In this document: positions 1-6,349 of the stretch, in pieces
Layout: each line of letters opens with the position of its first letter
Position numbering within the stretch: the first letter of the stretch is position 1
DNA from: a virus
Length of the DNA stretch: 32,127 bases
IMG/VR virus record: IMGVR_UViG_3300009156_000067
Coordinates: 1 to 32,127 of that record
Reading direction: 5' to 3' (one strand)
Notes under the pieces: generated by a model
What the model was told of the DNA's origin: nothing
Databases searched by the model: none
The model's input: the letters and a program-made list of their open reading frames with translations, nothing else
Program-made: the position numbers and the translations under genes

Positions 1-2
1 CG

Positions 3-65
3 CCGGCGCCGGCCCCCGCCCGCAATGACCGCACCCCTCGGTCGGGAGGCCCGCCGCGATCATGA
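3..65 (+). CDS. C-terminal end of an HTH regulator (partial)
   Basis: This is the last 20 codons of a gene entering from the left edge, ending in NDRTPRSGGPPRS and a TGA that overlaps the integrase ATG (ATGA). The C-terminus of the XRE-type regulator at 31666-32055 is closely similar (NDRAPRAGGPPRS) and overlaps the next integrase start in the same way. The fragment is therefore inferred to be the tail of a related regulator translationally coupled to the integrase. About 12 of the last 20 residues match. The N-terminal part lies outside the window, so the HTH itself is not seen here. Confidence 0.6.
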   Translation, partial: PAPAPARNDRTPRSGGPPRS

Positions 66-1219
66 GTCAGCCCCCACCGCTCCCCCCCGGCATTAGTCAG
101 GACCCCGACGGGGCGTACCGCGTCCGGGTCATCTGTCGCCCGTTCCCGCCCCGCCGCAAACGGTTTCCCCGCGGGACGCCGATCGGGACCATGGTCCGGT
201 GGCGCGACACCCAACAGGCGGAGTTGCGGGTCATCCGGCGGAACACCGGGGCCGGCCAGCCCCAGGCCACCCGGGGGTCCCTGGCCGCCGACGTCGATCG
301 CTACCTCCGGGCCTGGACCTGTGACAATGCCGCCAGCCGGACCCAGCGGGCCCGCCATCTCGAGTATTGGGTGGGCGTGGTGGGGGGCCGGGACCGCCGG
401 AGCCTGACCCCGATCGAGATCCAGGAAATCCTGGAACGGTGGCGGACCACCGGCCTCCCGCTCTCCGCCCGCCAGGTAGAGCTCCGCGAGGGCGGCCGCC
501 GCGTCCGGGGGACCCCGCTCCCCCTCGCCTATGGGACCATGAAGAAGATCCGCCAGGCCCTCTATCAGGTGTATGCGGTCCTCGATCGCGGCCTGGGCCT
601 CCCGAATCCCGTCGCCGCCGTCCCCGACTATCCCACCCGCTACGACGATCCCCGGGCCCTCCCGGAGGGGTTCGTGGCGGAGGCCGTCCGCCACCTCCCG
701 CCGGCCGGCCTGGCCCGCCCGATCCTCCTGGTCCTCATGCTAGGCGTCCGGCCCTGCGAGCTCATGCGGGTCCAGCCGGGGGACTTCCAGGCCGGGGAGG
801 CCGCCCTGGTGATCCGGACCGCGAAGGGCGGCCCGAAGCGCCGACTCTGTCCCCTGCCCCCGATCGTGGTCCAGGCCCTCGAGGCCCTCGAGGCCGCGGG
901 CCGCCTGGGCGTCCCGTTTGAAATGGCGTGGGTGGGGCGGGTCTGGCACCGGGTCCACCGGGACGCCGCGGCCGCCCTGGGCATCCCCCCGCCCCCGTTC
1001 CGCCGGCCGTATGATCTCCGGCATACCATGGCCACGGAGGTCCTCGCCGCCACCGGCTCCGTCCATACGGCCCAGAAAATCCTGGGCCATTCGTCCGTCA
1101 GCCAGACCCAGCGCTATAGCCTGGCCGCGGGGGATCCCGCGATCCGGGCGGGCCTCGCCGCCGTGGCCCATACCGTCCCCAGCCCGGGGCCCCGGCTCGT
1201 CCGGGCCCCGGCCAAGTAA
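62..1219 (+). CDS. int: Phage tyrosine integrase
   Basis: Tyrosine recombinase of 385 aa that would integrate and excise the phage at the attachment site. The catalytic set is visible: R230 (GVRPCEL), K255 (RTAKGG), Y317-D-L-R320-H321, H343 (LGHSS) and nucleophile Y352 (QRYS). The first residue of the usual HxxR motif is Tyr here, a substitution seen in some family members. Residues about 15-50 form a basic arm-DNA-binding type N-terminal domain (KRFPRGT...RW), and 70-180 look like the SAM-like core-binding domain. The ATG overlaps the stop of the upstream regulator (ATGA), so expression is probably coupled to it. It heads a three-gene plus-strand operon ending in a terminator just before the att-like region. 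Length and motifs are typical, and the assignment is firm. Confidence 0.96.
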   Translation: MSQPPPLPPGISQDPDGAYRVRVICRPFPPRRKRFPRGTPIGTMVRWRDTQQAELRVIRRNTGAGQPQATRGSLAADVDRYLRAWTCDNAASRTQRARHLEYWVGVVGGRDRRSLTPIEIQEILERWRTTGLPLSARQVELREGGRRVRGTPLPLAYGTMKKIRQALYQVYAVLDRGLGLPNPVAAVPDYPTRYDDPRALPEGFVAEAVRHLPPAGLARPILLVLMLGVRPCELMRVQPGDFQAGEAALVIRTAKGGPKRRLCPLPPIVVQALEALEAAGRLGVPFEMAWVGRVWHRVHRDAAAALGIPPPPFRRPYDLRHTMATEVLAATGSVHTAQKILGHSSVSQTQRYSLAAGDPAIRAGLAAVAHTVPSPGPRLVRAPAK

Positions 1220-1233
1220 CGAAAGGTTCAGAG

Positions 1234-1704
1234 ATGCCCCAGCCCGATCCGTTGTCGTTTATCCGTGACCAGGTGGACCGCCTCGAGCGGGAACTGTCTG
1301 CTTGGCGGACCGTCCTCCAGGCCCTCACCCCCCCGACGCCCACCCTGGCGTCCGCCTATCTCCAGGAAATGCGGACGTCGTTTCCTGTGCCGCCGCGCCC
1401 CGAACGGCCGGGGCCCCGGGGGAAGGCCACCCCCGTCCGCGCCACCGCCGTCACCCCAAGCGGGAAACGGATCCGGAAACGCTTCCCGGCGGGGACGTCG
1501 CCGGACGCGATCGCGGCCTGGCGGAAACACGTCCAGGCGGGCCCCGCGAAACCCGCCGCCGCCCCCACGCGGAAGCCCGGCCGCCCACGGACCGCCACGC
1601 CCGCGGCCGCCACGCCCAAACGGAAGCGCGGCCGGCCCCGCAAGGTGACTGCCCCCCTCCCGATCTTCGCGGAGCCGGCCGCGGATCAGGGAGCGGAGGA
1701 CTAG
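1234..1704 (+). CDS. Arm-domain-like, twin AT-hook DNA-binding protein
   Basis: Protein of 156 aa starting 14 bp after int. Residues 9-30 are a probable coiled coil. Residues 67-100 resemble the arm-DNA-binding segment of the neighbouring integrase: KRFPAGT followed by AWR here, KRFPRGT followed by RWR in Int. Residues 113-119 (RKPGRPR) and 131-136 (KRGRPR) are two AT-hook motifs in a Pro/Ala-rich tail. A role as an accessory factor at the attachment site, such as a directionality or architectural protein, is inferred from this composition and position. No excisionase family could be recognised. It could instead be a nucleoid-like transcription factor. The resemblance to the Int N-terminus was seen by eye, not by a search. 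Confidence 0.7.
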   Translation: MPQPDPLSFIRDQVDRLERELSAWRTVLQALTPPTPTLASAYLQEMRTSFPVPPRPERPGPRGKATPVRATAVTPSGKRIRKRFPAGTSPDAIAAWRKHVQAGPAKPAAAPTRKPGRPRTATPAAATPKRKRGRPRKVTAPLPIFAEPAADQGAED

Positions 1705-2001
1705 GTGACGTCGATCGTCCAAGAGCTGTATACGGCCCTCAAAGCCGCGGGCGTAGACGAGGGCCTGGCGGTCCGGGCGGCCGGGGCCGTTCTGGGCCGG
1801 GAACGGGAGACCCCCGGCCATGAGCTCGTCACGGTCGATCATCTGCGGGCGGAGTTGGCGCCGGTGCGGGCGGCGATCGGGGTGACGGCCGCCGAGCTCC
1901 GGGCGGAGCTGGCCCAGGTGAAGGTGGAGATCATCCGGTGGAACGTGGGGACCCTGATCGCCCTGGCCGGGCTGGGAATCGCTGCCATGAAGTTACTCTA
2001 G
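1705..2001 (+). CDS. Coiled-coil protein with C-terminal membrane anchor (DUF1640-like)
   Basis: Protein of 98 aa starting with GTG directly after the TAG of the AT-hook gene, so translation is likely coupled. Residues about 44-78 form an amphipathic helix rich in Leu/Ala/Glu (AELRAELAQVKVEII), and residues 79-98 are one hydrophobic membrane segment ending in MKLL at the extreme C-terminus. This layout resembles small bacterial DUF1640-type proteins, whose role is poorly known. As the last gene of the integration operon it could be an inner-membrane protein expressed in the lysogen, for example for superinfection exclusion. That function is a guess; only the topology is seen. Confidence 0.7.
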   Translation: MTSIVQELYTALKAAGVDEGLAVRAAGAVLGRERETPGHELVTVDHLRAELAPVRAAIGVTAAELRAELAQVKVEIIRWNVGTLIALAGLGIAAMKLL

Positions 2002-2042
2002 CCAGACTCCCACACACACCGTGGCCCCGGGGGACGGGGCAG

Positions 2043-2070
2043 GGGGGCACCACCCTGGTGCCCCCTTTGT
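2043..2070 (+). terminator. Rho-independent terminator of the integrase operon
   Basis: A perfect 10-bp inverted repeat (GGGGGCACCA, loop CCC, TGGTGCCCCC) is followed on plus by TTTGTTTGTGT. It lies about 42 bp after the last gene of the int operon. The GGGGCACCA core recurs in the phased repeats downstream, so the region may serve both termination and protein binding. Confidence 0.8.
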
Positions 2071-2130
2071 TTGTGTACGGGTCTCCCAGAGGGCTGAGGA
2101 CGTGGCCCACGAAGGGCTAAAACATCAGGG

Positions 2131-2164
2131 GGGGCACCAGGAGGGGCACCAGGGGGGCACCAGG
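2131..2164 (+). repeat. Three phased GGGGCACCAGG repeats, putative integrase arm sites
   Basis: Three exact copies of the 11-mer GGGGCACCAGG start at 2131, 2143 and 2154, so centres are 12 and 11 bp apart, about one helical turn. Related copies occur in the terminator (2044-2052) and at 2384-2393 on the other side of the tRNA-like segment. Their position beside an att-like site and downstream of int suggests arm-type binding sites for the integrase or its AT-hook neighbour. The repeats are seen directly; the binding role is inferred. The rest of 2071-2278 shows no gene. Confidence 0.65.
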
Positions 2165-2278
2165 CCGGTTCCGTTGAACGTTTTTCCTAAGCTTTTTGAG
2201 GGCCGTTCTTCCACTTATGGTGCCCGGGCGAAAGTGAAAGTTCAGTGGAGACTGCCCGGTTTTGTTCGGGTTTTAGGG

Positions 2279-2325
2279 GTGTCCCCGCCGGGATTTGAAC
2301 CCGGGTTTTGGCCTTGAAAGGGCTG
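2279..2325 (-). other. tRNA-Glu-like 3' half, probable attP core
   Basis: On the minus strand this reads as the 3' half of a tRNA: anticodon stem-loop at 2309-2325 with loop CTTTCAA (anticodon TTC, Glu), a short variable region, a perfect T-arm at 2288-2304 (CCGGG, loop TTCAAAT, CCCGG), then CGGGGAC as the 3' acceptor strand. The matching 5' acceptor (GTCCCCG) and a normal D-arm are absent upstream, and only three inner pairs of the anticodon stem form. It therefore looks like a tRNA fragment rather than a functional gene. Such fragments are typical of phage attachment sites, because integration restores the host tRNA 3' end. Position downstream of int supports this. Alternatives are a degenerate tRNA or chance similarity. 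Confidence 0.55.
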
Positions 2326-2383
2326 AAACCTGCCGCACTTTAGCCTGTAGAATCAAGCACTTCCAGCAGGGGGGCCCCAGCGA

Positions 2384-2398
2384 GGGGCACCAGCCCCC
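2384..2398. terminator. Possible hairpin between att region and lysis genes
   Basis: GGGGC, loop ACCA, GCCCC forms a small hairpin followed on plus by CTTTC. It could stop read-through from either side, since the minus-strand late operon ends at 2506 and plus transcripts come from int. It also contains a further GGGGCACCAG motif. There is no real T-tract, so this is tentative. Elsewhere in 2326-2505 only G/C-rich inverted repeats, and no gene, are visible. Confidence 0.3.
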
Positions 2399-2505
2399 TT
2401 TCGCCTGCCAGGAGTGACAGGTCTGGGCACTCCGGGGGTCCGGGCCCCCCGGCCGCGCCCGGTCCCAGGGGGGATCTCTCCCGGAGGCCCGCCAGTCTAC
2501 TGCGA

Positions 2506-2700
2506 TCAGCCCAGGGGCCGCCGCCCGATCGGAATATCGAGCGCCGGGACGAAGATCGAGAGCAGCCAGAGCAGGACCACCACAATCACCACGATGTGGA
2601 TCAGCCGCTTCACCGTGGCGTCAATGGGGAGGAGCGCCTCGACCACGTACAGCAGGAGCCCGACGACGATCAGGGTCACCACGATCGAGAGCAGAGTCAT
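2506..2700 (-). CDS. Small two-helix membrane protein, holin candidate
   Basis: Protein of 64 aa with two hydrophobic helices, about 2-23 (LLSIVVTLIVVG) and 34-54 (LIHIVVIVVVLLWLL), joined by a short loop with Pro and Asp, and ending in a short basic tail. It resembles small membrane proteins of the Thivi_2564 type. The ATG overlaps the stop of the glycosidase-like gene (ATGA), which fixes the start and argues against longer upstream starts. Size, topology and position at the end of the late operon next to a hydrolase make it the best holin candidate in the window. It could equally be a membrane protein of unknown role. Confidence 0.7.
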   Translation of the reverse strand: MTLLSIVVTLIVVGLLLYVVEALLPIDATVKRLIHIVVIVVVLLWLLSIFVPALDIPIGRRPLG

Positions 2701-3482
2701 AGGGGATCTCCGTCGAGGGGGAGCGGGACCGGAACGGTCCACGCCGCGGGTTTCCAGCCGATCAGGGTCCCGTCCGGTTCGCACCGGCGGATACCAAATC
2801 CTTCCTCCGCCGTGGGCCCGTCGTTGAGCTGATAGAGAAACGCCGCCCGGGCCCCTTCCTTCAGCCAGAAGGCCCACTCCTGGGTGATGTACGCCGCCTG
2901 GTCCGCCTCCGTGACAAACCCCGCGCCGGTCCCGGTCTTATACCCGAACTCCGTCACCAGGTACGGCCGGCCGTCGCAGAGCTGCCGGAGGGCCACCACC
3001 TCGTCCTCCCGGGTCCGGAACCCCGGGTGGGACCAGTCGAAGGTCCCGTCCCCGTAGCGGTGGACGGAGATCCCCACCACGCCCGCCGGCCAGCCCTTGC
3101 CCCGGACCTGGTCGCACCACCGCAGCGAATCGAGATCGAGGTTCGAGATACAGGGGGCGACGATCGGGATCCCCAGGAGGGCCCCCAGGGCGGCCGCCGC
3201 GGCCAGACTGTCCCGATACTCCCGGGGCGGGGTGGTGAAGTCTAATTCGTTCCCCCACTCCACCCAGCGCCCCGGCGGGACGGCCTCGAGCCGATCGAGG
3301 TCATAGAGGATCGTGAGGGGCCGGAGCCCGGCCCCCTCCACGTCCGCAATCATGGTCTGCATGGTGGGGACGTCCACGGCCTGGGCGTCCAGGCGACACC
3401 AGCCGAACCCGAACCCGCGGACCGCCTCGAGGTCCGCCGCCGGAATCCGGGCGTCAAAGTGCGTCTGGAGGCCGTAGTGCAT
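2697..3482 (-). CDS. Glycoside-hydrolase-like (TIM-barrel) protein, endolysin candidate
   Basis: Protein of 261 aa with the pattern of a clan GH-A glycosidase: beta/alpha repeats, an Asn-Glu pair at N78-E79 (EWGNELD) as presumed acid/base, and E178 (LVTEFGYKT) as presumed nucleophile. There is no signal peptide. The gene precedes the holin-like gene with an ATGA overlap and lies 11 bp after the 951-aa tail protein. No amidase, lysozyme or peptidase was recognised elsewhere in the window, so this is the most likely cell-wall enzyme. A tail-borne polysaccharide depolymerase is the main alternative. Substrate cannot be read from the sequence. Confidence 0.65.
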   Translation of the reverse strand: MHYGLQTHFDARIPAADLEAVRGFGFGWCRLDAQAVDVPTMQTMIADVEGAGLRPLTILYDLDRLEAVPPGRWVEWGNELDFTTPPREYRDSLAAAAALGALLGIPIVAPCISNLDLDSLRWCDQVRGKGWPAGVVGISVHRYGDGTFDWSHPGFRTREDEVVALRQLCDGRPYLVTEFGYKTGTGAGFVTEADQAAYITQEWAFWLKEGARAAFLYQLNDGPTAEEGFGIRRCEPDGTLIGWKPAAWTVPVPLPLDGDPL

Positions 3483-3493
3483 CAGGAGCTCCG

Positions 3494-6349
3494 TCAGGCG
3501 GGCTGGTTCGTGTTCCCGCTCAGCCGCGGGTCGGGATTAAAGACCTTCGCCAGGCGAGCGGATCGGCCCATATCCCGGGAGAATTCAAAGGCCACCATGG
3601 TCCGCTGGATCCCCCACGTATGGGTGATCCGTTCCGCGTCCCCGATATCGTGGCCGCCGTCCTCGTCCGTCCCGCCGGTCGTATGGGCCTGGGTGTACTG
3701 TTCCGGCTCATCCGGGGGCCGCTGATAGAGGATCCCGGTCAGGTGGCGGGACTTGTCCCCGGTGGCCCACCAATCGGCCTCCCCGCGGGGATCGCTCGAG
3801 GTGTGGTTGTAGTCCGGCCAGCCCGTGATCCGCTCCGGGGTGAAGTGACAATAGACCAGCGCGTCCGATCCGAACGTCTGCCGGAGGGTCTGGGCGATCC
3901 GGAGGTGGGCGTCCCCGCTCCACGCGAAGTAGAGCCGGTTGCTATGCGGGCCCAGGGGGCTATAGCCGTGGGGGCCCGGCGCCAGGACGTGGCCCGTGGG
4001 CGTCCCCTCCGCCGACTCCCGGAGCCGCCGGATCTTCCGCATGAGGACATGGTGGGCCCGCTCCGCCGCGGTCTCCACCCCATGGGGGCGGGGATCCCAC
4101 GCCACCACGTCCACCGCCACCGGGGCCCCGGTCCCGCCTGGCAGGTTGCCGGTGGTCGAGCCGGGGGCCGTCTTGTCCCCGAAGCCGCTGTTAATCTGCG
4201 GGAATTCCCAGCCCGTGGCCACGATCCGGATCAGGTCCGTGAACTGACTCAGCCAATTCTTGATAAAGAGGTGGGCGTCATCCTCCGTATAGCCCGGGTC
4301 CCCGGGGAGCCCGTCCGTAATGCCGAACAGGACCACCACGCACCCGTCCGCCTGGGTCTCCGTGATCAGGTCCCGGAGGCCCTGGGGGTTCCGCCGGAAA
4401 TCAAATTGCGGCTCCGATCCGTACGCCCCCCAGGCCGCGAACGGGATATGGGTGAGCCCGGCCGCCTTGAGGGTCATGCGATAGGCGGCCCGTTTCTCCG
4501 CGGACCACCCGGGATACATGAACCCCCAGGTGTAGTTGGGGACGCCCAGAAAGGCGCCGTGGACCCGCCCCGCGAGCTCGATCGAGGGTTTACTCCCGGG
4601 AGGGGGGAGGACCGTCGCCGTCGATCCCGGCTCCGCCAGGAACACGGACCAGTCGTCCAGGCGGTCCCCGTTCACCCGGACCGCCCCGCCGCCGCCGTCC
4701 TCCGCCCAGAGATAGCCCCCGGTCCCCCGGATCGCGACCTCGCCGTCCGGGTCCACCTCGAGCGTGAAACACTCCCAGGACCGCCCGGCACTATCCCGCC
4801 CGATCGCCGTCCGGTCCGCCATCAGGAGCCCGGTATTCTGATCGGCCGACAAGTACATGCCGTTATCGGCCCGGAGCGCCACCGTCCCGTCCGCCTGGGG
4901 GACCGGGTGGAAGGACTCCCAGATATCAGGGATCCCCGTCCGGGTGGCGTTCACCTCCCGGCCGCCGCCGTTCTCCGCGCAGAACAGGAACCCGCTCTGG
5001 GTTCGAATCGCGAGCGTTTTGGGCCCCGCCGGCGGGATTGGCTCCGGGGGGACCGTGGCCGGCTGGACCGTCACGGCCCGCCGGGCCCCGGTCTGGTGGG
5101 TCCCCGCGTCGTTCACCCCGCGGGCGGCGATCAGCCAGACCCCCGGCTGGGTCCACCGGAACGAGTGATCGGGATCGGCGGGATCGTTACTCGCCACCAC
5201 CAGCCAGGGCGTCCCGGGCCCGTCTGGCCGGGTCAGCCACTCGATCCGTGCGAGGGGCCCGGAGCCGGTCTCGAGGCCGTAGACGGCCTTGCAGGGCTCG
5301 CCGCCGATCGTGACCGTCGTGGGGGTATAGGACGTGATCGTAATCTTGGGCGGTTTCATCGGTGGAGGCTCCGGATCGGGCGGTTTGGGGGGGATCGGCG
5401 TGACCGGGACGGGGACGCGGGTCCGGGGCGTGTCGGCCGGGACGTCCAGAATCCGGAGGACGGGCCCGATCGGCGCCACGTTCGCAAACGCCGCGATCCG
5501 GAAGAACGATCCGGCCGGGTCCGCCCAGACGTCGAAGGCGTCCCCCTGCGAGCGGAGCTCGAGACAGATCGCCCGATCATCGACCAGCCGCCCGTCCGGG
5601 GTGAGGGGCCGCCCGTAGACCCAGCCGGCCCCCGTGGGGTCATACGTGCCGCTCCAGGCCCACCGCGTCCCGTCCGGGGTCTTCACCACGGCCACCAGGC
5701 CCTCGGTCGCCCAGGGGGCCAGCGTGACGTCCCGCGGGGTCCCGTCCGGGAGCTCGAGGGCGGCCGGGCCGTAGTAGCCGAACCCGATCCACCCGTCCGC
5801 CGAGGTCCGCCAGAGGTTCGAGCCCGCCGGCCGGCCCCGCGTCCAGAGGTGGGACCCCGTGGGGAGGTCGAACCCGTGCCAGCGGTCCGGATTGCGATCG
5901 GCCACCACGATCGTCCGGCCGGCCGTGGGCCCGAGGCCGCCGTACTCGCCCGCGATCACCTGGCCGTTCATCGTCAGCCGCCAGCCGTCCACCAGGACCG
6001 ACGCCCAGCCGCCGGCGCCAGCCTCGCAGGTATTCCCCGCCGCCCGGCCCTCCGGGACCGCCACCTGGTCCGGGGTCCAGGCCGGCGCCCGGGCCCGCCA
6101 GAGCCGCGCCGTCCCGGGGCCCGTGGGTTGCCAGTAGACGATCGTGGCGGCGTCCAGCCAGCGGTAGGCGCCACACCGGCCGCCGGCCGGGAGCGGGAGG
6201 GGCCGGAGCCCGTCCGTGAGCGTCCAGACCGATCCCACCTCATCCCCGCAGACTACCGCCCCGTCCGGGCTGAACCGGGGATACCAGACATCCCCCCGGA
6301 CCTCGAGGTGAACCACGCCGGGGAGCGTTCGCCGCCGGCGGGCCGTCAT
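3494..6349 (-). CDS. Large multidomain tail protein with glycosidase-like C-terminus
   Basis: Protein of 951 aa. Residues about 1-300 show beta-propeller-like repeats (FSPDG, PDGTRWAW). Residues 316-335 are a Pro-rich linker. About 336-430 resembles an Ig-like domain. About 443-575 has three Gly/Asn-rich repeats like a fascin or beta-trefoil carbohydrate-binding module (FLFCAENGGG, MYLSADQN, YLWAEDGGGG). About 590-951 resembles a TIM-barrel glycosidase, with E715 (TGWEFPQ) as a candidate catalytic acid. The basic start MTARRRRTLP is not a signal peptide. The ATG overlaps the previous stop (ATGA). A tail spike or receptor-binding role that binds and perhaps cuts surface glycans is inferred from domains and location. 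Domain limits are by eye. Confidence 0.6.
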   Translation of the reverse strand: MTARRRRTLPGVVHLEVRGDVWYPRFSPDGAVVCGDEVGSVWTLTDGLRPLPLPAGGRCGAYRWLDAATIVYWQPTGPGTARLWRARAPAWTPDQVAVPEGRAAGNTCEAGAGGWASVLVDGWRLTMNGQVIAGEYGGLGPTAGRTIVVADRNPDRWHGFDLPTGSHLWTRGRPAGSNLWRTSADGWIGFGYYGPAALELPDGTPRDVTLAPWATEGLVAVVKTPDGTRWAWSGTYDPTGAGWVYGRPLTPDGRLVDDRAICLELRSQGDAFDVWADPAGSFFRIAAFANVAPIGPVLRILDVPADTPRTRVPVPVTPIPPKPPDPEPPPMKPPKITITSYTPTTVTIGGEPCKAVYGLETGSGPLARIEWLTRPDGPGTPWLVVASNDPADPDHSFRWTQPGVWLIAARGVNDAGTHQTGARRAVTVQPATVPPEPIPPAGPKTLAIRTQSGFLFCAENGGGREVNATRTGIPDIWESFHPVPQADGTVALRADNGMYLSADQNTGLLMADRTAIGRDSAGRSWECFTLEVDPDGEVAIRGTGGYLWAEDGGGGAVRVNGDRLDDWSVFLAEPGSTATVLPPPGSKPSIELAGRVHGAFLGVPNYTWGFMYPGWSAEKRAAYRMTLKAAGLTHIPFAAWGAYGSEPQFDFRRNPQGLRDLITETQADGCVVVLFGITDGLPGDPGYTEDDAHLFIKNWLSQFTDLIRIVATGWEFPQINSGFGDKTAPGSTTGNLPGGTGAPVAVDVVAWDPRPHGVETAAERAHHVLMRKIRRLRESAEGTPTGHVLAPGPHGYSPLGPHSNRLYFAWSGDAHLRIAQTLRQTFGSDALVYCHFTPERITGWPDYNHTSSDPRGEADWWATGDKSRHLTGILYQRPPDEPEQYTQAHTTGGTDEDGGHDIGDAERITHTWGIQRTMVAFEFSRDMGRSARLAKVFNPDPRLSGNTNQPA

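Noticed and set aside
2021-2317. Plus-strand frame through the att-like region
   Set aside because: It spans a terminator and tandem repeats and encodes low-complexity Gly/His-rich sequence, so it is unlikely to be translated.
2309-2325. tRNA-Ser anticodon loop on the plus strand
   Set aside because: The loop TTGAAAG read on plus looks like Ser, but the adjacent T-arm is on the minus strand, so the minus reading is the consistent one.
2281-2340. A complete tRNA gene
   Set aside because: The T-arm is perfect but the 5' acceptor strand and D-arm are missing, and the anticodon stem is partly unpaired. It is kept only as a tRNA-derived att core.
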